DNA of 64,000 nucleotides from Caulobacterales bacterium (GTDB lineage: Bacteria; Pseudomonadota; Alphaproteobacteria; Caulobacterales; Aquidulcibacteraceae): contig JAFLCU010000008.1 in NCBI GenBank assembly GCA_017303355.1, positions 1 through 64,000 of the forward strand. The letters are read 5' to 3'. The notes beneath the pieces are model-generated. The model searched no databases and was not told the origin of the DNA. It was given only the letters and a program-made list of their open reading frames with translations. Positions within the stretch are counted from its first letter, which is position 1. Every line of letters begins with the position of its first letter. The position numbers and the translations under genes are program-made. This document shows positions 8,218 to 16,030 of the stretch, one piece after another.

Positions 8218-8916
8218 ATGAAGATGTGGACGCAAACCATGAGAGCACTTGTCGGCTCACTGACGCTGGCATTCGCGACCTTGGGCACAGCTCAGGCCGA
8301 GGATGCCGGCGCGCAGCCGCTTGCCGCGGCGGATCAGCTGCCGCCCGAACAGGACGTATCCGACACCGCGATTGAACTCGCGGGCTGGGTCGTCGCCACG
8401 CGCGACGCCCACGGCTATCCGTTCGCCATCATCGACAAAGAGCGCGCGCAAATCCTGGTGTTCGGCGCGGACGGTCGTTTGCGCGGCGCGGCGCCTGGAT
8501 TGTTTGGCTCCGCCATCGGAGATCATACGGCGCCTGGCGTCGCGGGCCTTGCGCTGCGCGAGATTCCAGGCCGCGACCGCACAACGCCTGCCGGTCGTTT
8601 TGTTGGTGGCTATGGCCCGTCGATCGACGCCGGGCGCGTGCTGTGGGTGGATTACGACTCCGCCGTGTCGATCCATCCGATCGCTATGGTTCCGGAAGAG
8701 CGGCGCGCCGAGCGTCTCGCCTCGCCGACTCCCGATGACAACCGCATCACCCACGGCTGCATCAACGTCTCGCCCGAATTCTACACGCGCATCATCCAGC
8801 CGATCTTCGCGCGTGGCGGCGTGTTCTACATCTTGCCCGACCGCGACACGCTCGCCGAGACCTTCCCCGATTTCGCGCAAAGCCGCACCGCCAGCGCAAG
8901 CCGCACCGCGCACTGA
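8218..8916 (+). CDS. L,D-transpeptidase (YkuD domain)
   Basis: The 232-residue exported protein has a signal peptide ending at about residue 27 (TAQA-ED). Its YkuD catalytic motif is THGCINVSPEFY with nucleophile C181 and H179; a second conserved His sits in SIHPIAMVP (H153). Enzymes of this fold make 3-3 peptidoglycan crosslinks or attach outer-membrane proteins to peptidoglycan. The catalytic domain covers about residues 68-215. It lies 61 bases after the Lpp-like lipoprotein gene on the same strand, so a shared envelope-anchoring role is possible but unproven. The ATG at 8218 is supported by AGGAAC upstream. Confidence 0.88.
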   Translation: MKMWTQTMRALVGSLTLAFATLGTAQAEDAGAQPLAAADQLPPEQDVSDTAIELAGWVVATRDAHGYPFAIIDKERAQILVFGADGRLRGAAPGLFGSAIGDHTAPGVAGLALREIPGRDRTTPAGRFVGGYGPSIDAGRVLWVDYDSAVSIHPIAMVPEERRAERLASPTPDDNRITHGCINVSPEFYTRIIQPIFARGGVFYILPDRDTLAETFPDFAQSRTASASRTAH

Positions 8917-9094
8917 TCGAGGGCGCTCGGATTACGATCCGCCGATAGCGGCCGCGCTCAAAACTCGATGAACATGCCTCAATCGAACCACGCGCTGCGG
9001 CGCGAGGCCGTGTCGCGTGCGGCGATTGTCGGCCGCCACGAGATTGGCCGCGCTAATCACACCCGCTACACCCGCACCACGCAGCGCAGCAAAG

Positions 9095-9127
9095 CAAAAA
9101 AGGAGCGGCCCGCAAGAGCCGCTCCTT
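9095..9127 (-). terminator. Rho-independent terminator of the TonB-dependent receptor gene
   Basis: Read on the minus strand, the stem AAGGAGCGGC / GCCGCTCCTT (10 bp) is followed by TTTTTTGC, 30 bases beyond the receptor stop codon. The remaining intergenic sequence, 8917-9094, shows no further feature. Confidence 0.85.
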
Positions 9128-9156
9128 CCATGTTCGTCCAAACTGGATCCAAGCTC

Positions 9157-11670
9157 TTAGAACTCGGTGCGCAGCGTCATCATGAACGTACGCGGAGCGC
9201 CACGATTGTAGCGCGCCGTGCCGATCGTGCCGCTTTCGCAGTCATAATCGAGGCCGTCGCTGTCTTGCGGCGTGCCGGCCGGGTTGACCGAGCAGACCTG
9301 CGTGCTGATCGAGCCGAAATATTCCTCGTCGAGGACGTTCAGCACGTTCAGCTGCAGCGAGACGTTGTCGCGGATGTTCCAGCGCGCATCGAGATCGAGC
9401 GTCGTGAAGGCGTCCGTCGACAGATCGTTCACGTCGGTGACCCAGCGCTCGCCCGTATAGCGGGCTTGCGCGCCGAACACGAACGGGCCCGCGTCATACT
9501 CAACGCGCAGCGCGCTGGTCCAATCCGGCGTATCGACCAATTGCTTGCCGCCCGTGGCGACGAGGTAAGGCTCATCCGGGTTCGGCGTGGTGAAGATGGC
9601 CGGAAGATCATCCTGCACTTCGCTATCGGTGTACGCGAGCGAGAAGAACGCACTGAGCGCCTCCGTGGCCTGGTAGCCGAGTTGGATTTCAGCGCCCTGC
9701 ATTTCAACGTCGCCGATGTTGCGCGCGATGTTGATGCCTTGGTCCTGATCGAACACGCGCACGATGCGGTTCTGGAACTGGCTGTACCAAACGCCAGCCG
9801 AGAACATGACGTTATCGCCGTTGTAGCGATAGCCAGCATCATACGATTGCGTGGTTTCCGGCTGCACGATGTCCAATTGGGCGGCCGACAGACCGTTGTA
9901 GAGGTCATCTGTGCGCGGAGCCGAGAGGCCTTCGGCGTAGCTGACATACACTTGGTGGCCTTCCGCTGGGCGGAACGTCACGCCGACGCTCGGCAGAACG
10001 TCTTCGTATTCGATCTCGGCTTGGAACGGCGCAACGCCGGTCGGCACAAAAGTGCCGCTCGGGCAAACCGGGTCGCCCGTGCCGCCCGAGGTCGACCAGC
10101 AGCGCTGATCGAGCTCACGCGTGAAGAACGGCGCGCGGACGCCGATATCCACCGTCAGCGTGTCGTTCATGAAGTCGCCGATGTAGCGCACGCTCGGCTG
10201 GCTCAGGCTCGCAATCGAGAGACGATCACGCTTCTGGAACACATCGCCGGCGAGCGTCAGGATCGGATCGTCGCCATCGCCGTCCTTGCCGCCCCACACG
10301 CTTTGCGGATCGCCTTGCGCGTCCAGCAGCCCGTACTCACCGGTTTGGCGGTGACGGCCCGTGTCGTACGTGTAGCCAAAGATCACACGGTTGGTTTCGT
10401 TGACATCCCAGATCAGCGAGGTGGTCAGCGAGTAGCGCAGCGTGTTGGTGATGCTCGGCGAATAGAGACGGACACTATCACGCGTGTCGCAATCGCCATT
10501 CAAATCGACGCCAGCTTGCGTGCCGTTAAAGACAACGCAGCTCGCATTGATCGAGGCGCTGTTGGTGACGCCCGTGACGCCCGCGCGCAGACGGTTGTCG
10601 GTCTCAGAGATAACCGACGTGCCGCCGCCATTGGCCAGCGTGTATTGCACGGTCGGGTCGACCGTGAGCGTGAAGTTCTCACCCAGCGCGAAACGCGACT
10701 GGCCGCGGATATTGGCCGTGTTCGACGGGTTGATACGCAGATTGTAGTAATTGGTGCAGCTCGCCGGATCGAGCGGGTTCGAGGAAGAACCCGAACCGTC
10801 GAGATCGGCCACGCCGGCCGTCGGCGCGTCGCGTACGCACGTATCGAGGTTCGCGTATTCGTCATTCGCCGCCCAATCGGCGAGCGTGCCTTGGCTGTAG
10901 AAATTGTTGCGGTTGCGGTTGTAGTGCACCGCGAGGCTCACGAAATCGCTGCCGTTCAGCGGCTGATAAACGCGCGCGTTGGCTTGCAGCTTTTCCAGTT
11001 CGCCCGGGCCGACGAATTGATCGTAATTCGTGTACGAGAGCGAGCCGAACGCGCGCGTGCCCCATGGGCCGAACTCGCCCGAGTCGACCATCGAGAACAG
11101 ACGATAGAAATTGTCCGTGCCGACCGACGGCTGCAGCACGATGCCGGATTCTTCCGACGGCAGGCGCGTGGTGTAGTTCACCGTGCCGCCCGTGGCCGAA
11201 GCAGTCGGGCTATCTACGTCGGTCGTACCCATGTTCACGCTGGCGCGCGAAATCAGTTCTGAATCGAGCTGCTGGTTCGAATAAACTGCGTAGTTGCCGG
11301 TGTCGTTCAGCGGCGCGCCGTCGAAGGTCAGCGAGATGCGGTTGCCGTCAAAGCCGCGCATACGCAGGTTGCCGCCTGAGTTGCCGTAGCCGTCATTGTT
11401 CGTGAAGTTGACGCCCGGCACCAGGTTGATCGTGTTCAGAATGGTCTGACCAGCGGCTTGCGTCTGGATGTATTCGTCCGTGATCGTGGTGCGGGCCTTC
11501 GGCGCCTGCTCGGCGAGCACGCCGTCAGCGTCGCGGCGAACGCCGGAGACGACGATCGTTTCTTCATCTTGGATCTGTGAAGCGGTCGACTGCGCGTGCG
11601 CGACGCCCGCGCCCATGGACAGCGAGAGCGCGGTCAACGCGGCGCCCGACAACAGCTTTTTGGAAATCAT
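9157..11670 (-). CDS. TonB-dependent outer-membrane receptor
   Basis: The 837-residue protein starts MISKKLLSG, has a signal peptide ending near AHAQ (about residue 26), then a TonB-box-like DEETIVVSG, a plug domain (ITDEYIQTQAAGQTILNTI, GVNFTNNDGYGNSGG, LRMRGFDGNRISLTFDGAPL) and a 22-strand-type barrel ending in RTFMMTLRTEF with the typical C-terminal Phe. It imports a scarce ligand across the outer membrane using TonB energy. Barrel loops are Asn/Asp/Gly-rich. No neighbouring enzyme indicates the ligand. The start at 11670 (GGGGGTG upstream) is preferred over an upstream one because it begins the signal peptide. A terminator follows. Confidence 0.93.
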   Translation of the reverse strand: MISKKLLSGAALTALSLSMGAGVAHAQSTASQIQDEETIVVSGVRRDADGVLAEQAPKARTTITDEYIQTQAAGQTILNTINLVPGVNFTNNDGYGNSGGNLRMRGFDGNRISLTFDGAPLNDTGNYAVYSNQQLDSELISRASVNMGTTDVDSPTASATGGTVNYTTRLPSEESGIVLQPSVGTDNFYRLFSMVDSGEFGPWGTRAFGSLSYTNYDQFVGPGELEKLQANARVYQPLNGSDFVSLAVHYNRNRNNFYSQGTLADWAANDEYANLDTCVRDAPTAGVADLDGSGSSSNPLDPASCTNYYNLRINPSNTANIRGQSRFALGENFTLTVDPTVQYTLANGGGTSVISETDNRLRAGVTGVTNSASINASCVVFNGTQAGVDLNGDCDTRDSVRLYSPSITNTLRYSLTTSLIWDVNETNRVIFGYTYDTGRHRQTGEYGLLDAQGDPQSVWGGKDGDGDDPILTLAGDVFQKRDRLSIASLSQPSVRYIGDFMNDTLTVDIGVRAPFFTRELDQRCWSTSGGTGDPVCPSGTFVPTGVAPFQAEIEYEDVLPSVGVTFRPAEGHQVYVSYAEGLSAPRTDDLYNGLSAAQLDIVQPETTQSYDAGYRYNGDNVMFSAGVWYSQFQNRIVRVFDQDQGINIARNIGDVEMQGAEIQLGYQATEALSAFFSLAYTDSEVQDDLPAIFTTPNPDEPYLVATGGKQLVDTPDWTSALRVEYDAGPFVFGAQARYTGERWVTDVNDLSTDAFTTLDLDARWNIRDNVSLQLNVLNVLDEEYFGSISTQVCSVNPAGTPQDSDGLDYDCESGTIGTARYNRGAPRTFMMTLRTEF

Positions 11671-11954
11671 TAGAGACACCCCCGTACGAACGGGAACGCC
11701 TAGCCGCCCCCGCCTGAGCACGGCGGCACGTAAAGGCGGATTTTAACGCTTCGGCTACACCTGGATGAAGATTTTGTGGCGGCGCCGCATTCCCGCCACA
11801 CGAGTTAGCACGGCGCCGCACAAAGCATCTCGCTTACGCGAAAATCTCGCAAAAACGTCGCTGTTTTCCACAACCGGCGCGCAACGCCATCCGGTTCTTA
11901 TTGCACCGCAAGATCAAATCCTTACGGTCCGCCACGGCGATAAAAGGCGACACC

Positions 11955-13205
11955 ATGGCGACCACACAAAGCGCCGGCTCCCCCTGGTGGGACCGAGACA
12001 CCACACCTGGCTACATTCTGCTCACGGCGACGATCATATCGTTCCTGCTGCTGAATGCGCCGTTCGGCCACGCCCTCCATGAGGTACTCGAGCACCCCTT
12101 CGGCACGGTCGGAATCGGAGAAGGCGCCCACCCGCTCAATCTCCATCTGGTCATCAATGACGGGCTGATGGTGATCTTCTTCCTGTTCGTCGGGCTGGAG
12201 CTGAAGCGCGAGACCGTCGAAGGGCCATTCAAGAACCCACGCGAAGCGGCGCTGCCCATGGCCGGCGCGCTGGGCGGCATGGCCGCGCCCGCGCTGATCT
12301 ATGTGGCGCTTACCGCGCACGAGCCCGCCTTCCTGCGCGGCTGGGCGATCCCCGCCGCCACCGACATCGCCTTCGCCCTCGGCGTGCTCTCGCTACTCGG
12401 TCCGCGCGTGCCTGGGGGCTTGCGCCTCTTCCTGCTCGCGCTCGCCATCATCGACGATCTGGGCGCCATCCTGGTGATCGCGCTCTTCTACTCGACGCAT
12501 CTGCTCGGTTGGGCGCTCGGCGGCGCGGCAGTCACGTTCCTCGTCATGCTGATGATGAACCGGGGCGGGGTGACCAATCTGCTCTGGTATTGGCTGCTCG
12601 GCCTCGTGCTTTGGGGCTTCATGCTGCTCTCCGGCGTGCATGCGACCATTGCCGGCGTGCTCACAGCGCTCGCCGTGCCGATGCGTGACGCCGCTGGCAA
12701 GTCGCCGCTGATCAGCGCCGAGCACACGCTGAAGCCGTGGGTGCAACTCGCCATCATGCCGATTTTCGCGCTGGTGAACGCGGGCGTGGTGCTGAACGGC
12801 GCGGGGTTCGACACGTTGCTGCACCCCATCGCCGCCGGCATCGCGCTCGGCCTCGTGCTTGGCAAGCCGCTCGGCATCACGCTGGCGACGTATCTCGCCG
12901 CGACGCTGCTCAAGCAGCGCACGCCAGCGCGCTTCGCGCAGATGCTCGGCATGGCGATGCTCGCCGGCATCGGCTTCACCATGAGCCTGTTCGTGGGCAA
13001 TCTCGCGTTCGGCATGGGCGATCTCGCCACGCCCGTACGCTTCGGCGTGCTTGGCGGCTCGCTCGCGTCAGCCGTGCTTGGTCTGCTGGTGCTGTGGTAT
13101 TTCACGCGCGGCCAATCGCGCCATCACGCAACGCTCACGCCCGAGGAAGAACTGGCGGAAGCGCGCGGCGTGCTCGAAGACATCGACGCGCCGCCCAAGC
13201 CCTAA
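11955..13205 (+). CDS. nhaA: Na+/H+ antiporter NhaA
   Basis: NhaA expels sodium in exchange for protons at the inner membrane. The 416-residue protein has about a dozen hydrophobic helices and the diagnostic segments VINDGLMVIFFLFVGLELKRE, WAIPAATDIAFALGVL and LAIIDDLGAILVIALFY, with the paired essential Asp residues near 165-166. A cytoplasmic tail (TPEEELAEARGVLEDIDAPPKP) follows the last helix. AAAGGCGA lies ahead of the ATG at 11955. It is divergent from the TonB receptor; the 284-base gap 11671-11954 shows no clear element beyond the two opposite promoters expected there. Confidence 0.96.
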   Translation: MATTQSAGSPWWDRDTTPGYILLTATIISFLLLNAPFGHALHEVLEHPFGTVGIGEGAHPLNLHLVINDGLMVIFFLFVGLELKRETVEGPFKNPREAALPMAGALGGMAAPALIYVALTAHEPAFLRGWAIPAATDIAFALGVLSLLGPRVPGGLRLFLLALAIIDDLGAILVIALFYSTHLLGWALGGAAVTFLVMLMMNRGGVTNLLWYWLLGLVLWGFMLLSGVHATIAGVLTALAVPMRDAAGKSPLISAEHTLKPWVQLAIMPIFALVNAGVVLNGAGFDTLLHPIAAGIALGLVLGKPLGITLATYLAATLLKQRTPARFAQMLGMAMLAGIGFTMSLFVGNLAFGMGDLATPVRFGVLGGSLASAVLGLLVLWYFTRGQSRHHATLTPEEELAEARGVLEDIDAPPKP

Positions 13206-13228
13206 ACGCCCAAGCCCTAAAACGACTA

Positions 13229-13254
13229 CGGCCCGCGCTTTGAGGCGCGGGCCG
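13229..13254. terminator. Hairpin between nhaA and hisS
   Basis: A 10-bp stem (CGGCCCGCGC / GCGCGGGCCG) with a TTTGAG loop stands between the two convergent genes. No T-run follows on either strand, so it is either a weak bidirectional terminator or an RNA end-protecting hairpin. The rest of 13255-13426 shows nothing I can support. Confidence 0.55.
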
Positions 13255-13426
13255 CGAGCGTCGCTTATTAGAGGGCGTCTCCTCCCCGAAACGCGACCGC
13301 CAGACGACACTTTTGCGGCGATCGAGCGACAACGTGACGATATACCCTGCGTCGGTCAAGGGCGTTTTGACGCACTCTTTTCAGTAACCAACTGGAGATT
13401 GTCAGCCATTTCGCGACCGGCGCGCA

Positions 13427-14863
13427 TTAACCCAGCATCGCCTTTACGGCCGCGACCAGCCTCGCGCGCGGCGCTTCCTGCTGCACCTTCTCGCGCGCCT
13501 TGGCATAGGCTTCCCTGTCCTCGCCCAGTTCAGAGGCGATCCGTGCGCCGAGCTTCAAGTCCTTAAGCGTAACCACGCCCTTGGCGAGTTCATCACCGCC
13601 CTGGATCACGGCCACGGGTGCGGCGCGTTTATCGGCGTATTTGAGCTGAGCTTTCATGCCGCCGCCGCCGAGATAAGCCTCGGCGCGCACGCCCGCAGCC
13701 CGCAACTCCGCCGCCATGCCCAGCGCATCCGCCACACGCGCTTGATCCATCACCAGCACAACCACCGGCCCGTCGGCTTCCGCCGCCTGTTGCGCCTGCA
13801 GCGCCGCCGCCAGCCGCGACACGCCAATCGAGAAACCGGTCGCTGGAATGCGTTCGCCGCGGAAGCGCGAGACGAGATCGTCATAGCGCCCGCCGCCGCC
13901 GACCGATCCAAAGCTCGCCCCGCCCGCGCCAATCAGCTGCGCCTCAAACACAGCGCCCGTGTAATACTCAAGCCCGCGCACGATCGTCGGATCGATCGCA
14001 GCACCCGCGTCATCGACGCCGAGCGCCGAAAGCGCCGCATCGATCTCGCGCAATTCCGCGATCGCCGCTTCGCCCGCGATCTTCGCCAGGCGCTCAAGCA
14101 CCTCGCCGCGCGATCCAGCGCCTGCGCTGACAAGGTCGATCACCGCGCCACGTTGCTTTGCATCAAGCCCCGCGCCCTTGGTGAAGTCGCCGGATTCATC
14201 CTTGCGGCCATCGCCCAGCAACAGCTCCACGCCCTGCCGGCCCAGGCGATCGAACTTGTCGATCGCGCGCAGCACCACCAGACGCGTCGCGTACGCATCG
14301 GACGCCACGCCGATATTTTCCAACACCGCGTCGAGCAACTTCCGCGTCGAGAACTTCACCTGATACCCGCCGCGCGGCACGCCGGCCGCTTCCAGCCCCG
14401 CGCACGCGACCGCGATCATCTCCGCGTCCGCCGCCGGAGATGCAGCACCCACCGTATCGGCGTCGCACTGCCAGAATTCGCGGAAGCGCCCCGGCCCGGG
14501 CTTTTCGTTGCGCCACACTGGCCCCGCCGCCCAGCGGCGATAGGGCTTTGGCAGCGCATCGAAATTCTCCGCCACGAAGCGCGCCAGCGGCGCGGTCAAA
14601 TCGTAGCGCAGCGCCAGCCATTGCTCGTCGTCGTCCTGCAGCGCGAACACGCCCTCATTCGGCCGATCCTGGTCGGGCAGGAATTTACCCAGCGCGTCCG
14701 CGTATTCGAACGCCGGCGTCTCCAGCGGCTCGAAGCCCCAGGTCTCGTAAACCTTGGCGATGCGCGCGATCAGCCCGCGCTCCAGCGCCAGCCCCGGCCC
14801 GCGCCGATCCATCAGCCCGCGCGCGCGGCGGGGTTTCGGGCGATTGGCGGCGGCGTCTGACAT
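13427..14863 (-). CDS. hisS: Histidyl-tRNA synthetase
   Basis: This class II synthetase charges tRNA-His. The 478-residue protein has motif 1-like RGLMDRRG and FEPLETPAFEYADAL, motif 2 WRNEKPGPGRFREFWQCD, the histidine-binding GLEYYTGAVFEAQL, motif 3 GFSIGVSRLAAAL and a C-terminal anticodon-binding domain from about residue 370 (VVVLVMDQARVADALGMAAELRAAGV). It matches the alphaproteobacterial HisS subtype by its spacing and the FWQCDADTVG sequence. It ends in GRVxx-free VAAVKAMLG. It stands alone, convergent with nhaA and divergent from a small exported protein. Confidence 0.95.
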   Translation of the reverse strand: MSDAAANRPKPRRARGLMDRRGPGLALERGLIARIAKVYETWGFEPLETPAFEYADALGKFLPDQDRPNEGVFALQDDDEQWLALRYDLTAPLARFVAENFDALPKPYRRWAAGPVWRNEKPGPGRFREFWQCDADTVGAASPAADAEMIAVACAGLEAAGVPRGGYQVKFSTRKLLDAVLENIGVASDAYATRLVVLRAIDKFDRLGRQGVELLLGDGRKDESGDFTKGAGLDAKQRGAVIDLVSAGAGSRGEVLERLAKIAGEAAIAELREIDAALSALGVDDAGAAIDPTIVRGLEYYTGAVFEAQLIGAGGASFGSVGGGGRYDDLVSRFRGERIPATGFSIGVSRLAAALQAQQAAEADGPVVVLVMDQARVADALGMAAELRAAGVRAEAYLGGGGMKAQLKYADKRAAPVAVIQGGDELAKGVVTLKDLKLGARIASELGEDREAYAKAREKVQQEAPRARLVAAVKAMLG

Positions 14864-14890
14864 CGTGGTTCTCTGGGAAGCAATAGAAAA

Positions 14891-14910
14891 TGGGGATTAG
14901 GGATTGGGGC
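14891..14910. repeat. Single arm of a GGGGATTAGGGATTGGGG-type repeat
   Basis: TGGGGATTAGGGATTGGGGC occurs in the hisS upstream region. The same motif forms a large inverted repeat at 52987-53064, so this is a one-armed copy of a dispersed intergenic repeat. Confidence 0.6.
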
Positions 14911-14984
14911 CGGCTTGGGCAAGGGACGGCCCGGCGCCGGGTTTGCACTACCGCCTTACACCTATTTGGCGAAGGAGCCCGCCC

Positions 14985-15386
14985 ATGCTCACCTGTGTCG
15001 CTTTGACATTCCTCGGCGCCGCCAGCTTCGGCGATCTCTCGGCCCTGGCGGTCGAGGTTGAGGCCGGCGCGCGCGAATTAACCGCGCAGACCGAGATCAC
15101 CCCCGCTTTCCTCGAACAGATCAGCGATTTCTCCGGCGATTCCGAGCGCCTCTCGATCGCGCTGCGCCAGGCCGGCGTCGAGCAGGATCTGCCCTGCATC
15201 TTCCACGGCATCGCCGAGGACGCCCGCGAGCGCATCGTCGAATTCCGCGAAGCCGACACGGCCAGCGAACGCACCGCCGCGTTCACCAATCTGCGCGTGC
15301 TTCTGGACGACGCCATCCTGATCGCACCGATGGCGGCAAGTGCGGCCGCCGACGAAGCGGCCGAACACGCGGTCGCTTCGCGCTAA
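14985..15386 (+). CDS. Hypothetical exported protein
   Basis: The 133-residue product starts MLTCVALTFLGAASFGDLSA, a short hydrophobic N-terminus that could be a weak signal peptide. The mature part is helical and Ala/Glu-rich (LAVEVEAGARELTAQTEITPAFLEQISDF), with one Cys in DLPCIFHGIAEDARERI. GAAGGAG lies seven bases before the ATG. I do not recognise a family. It converges on, and overlaps by four bases, the redoxin gene on the other strand. Confidence 0.65.
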   Translation: MLTCVALTFLGAASFGDLSALAVEVEAGARELTAQTEITPAFLEQISDFSGDSERLSIALRQAGVEQDLPCIFHGIAEDARERIVEFREADTASERTAAFTNLRVLLDDAILIAPMAASAAADEAAEHAVASR

Positions 15387-16030
15387 GCGTATTTCACCGA
15401 GCAGCCGTACGGCGTGGTTTCCGCCGTACGCACCGCCCGGCCCGCGGCGATATCCGAAAGTGCTGCGCGCACGTAATTGTTGGCGCCCTCAAGCGACGAC
15501 GCCCGCGCCGAAGGGCGATCATCGATCGCGCCCTGATACAAAAGCACGCCCTCGCCATTGATGACGAACATGTGCGGCGTCGTCATCGCGCCATAAGCGC
15601 GGCCAACCACGCCCGTTGGATCAAGCAATGTCGTCGTCGGCGCGGCGCCATCGGTTTGCACCCGCGCGCGTGCGCCCGTCGCATCGAGATAGCCCCGCTC
15701 GCCCGGCGCCGATGAGATGATCTGCAGCCAGACGACGCCATCGGCCGTCGCTTCCTGCTGCAAGGTCTGCATGTTGCGCGAGTCATAGTGCTTACGCACG
15801 TACGGGCAGCCGTGATTGGTCCATTCAAGCACGACAGTGCGGCCACGGAATTCCGCCAGCGTGCGCGTCGCGCCGCTCGCATCCTGCACCGAGAAGCTCG
15901 GCGCCGCAGCGCCTGTCGCCACCGCCGCCTGCGCATCGCCGCCCAGCATCGTCGTGACGACGCCTGCCGCGCCAAATGCCGCCAGCGCGCCGCCGCCCAA
16001 TAGAAGCCCGCGCTTGGTCAAGTTGTTCAT
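15383..16030 (-). CDS. Periplasmic redoxin (AhpC/TSA-thioredoxin fold)
   Basis: The 215-residue product has an N-terminal signal or anchor (about residues 1-38, ending DAQA) and a redoxin domain: APSFSVQDASGATRTLAEFRGRTVVLEW, then TNHGCPYVRKHYDS with a single Cys where thioredoxins have CxxC, TTTLLDPTGVVGRAYGAMTTPHMFVI and ALSDIAAGRAV. A second Cys lies in the C-terminal TPYGCSVKYA. One-Cys peroxiredoxin-like proteins of this sort are paired with ScsB-type transporters in Caulobacter. The ATG overlaps the stop of the upstream DsbD-like gene by four bases, so the two are coupled. Peroxide or disulfide reduction is inferred from fold and partner. Confidence 0.82.
   Translation of the reverse strand: MNNLTKRGLLLGGGALAAFGAAGVVTTMLGGDAQAAVATGAAAPSFSVQDASGATRTLAEFRGRTVVLEWTNHGCPYVRKHYDSRNMQTLQQEATADGVVWLQIISSAPGERGYLDATGARARVQTDGAAPTTTLLDPTGVVGRAYGAMTTPHMFVINGEGVLLYQGAIDDRPSARASSLEGANNYVRAALSDIAAGRAVRTAETTPYGCSVKYA

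Noticed and set aside
8968..11262. A 764-codon plus-strand frame over the TonB-dependent receptor
   Set aside because: Antisense shadow of a receptor whose motifs, signal peptide and terminator are clear.
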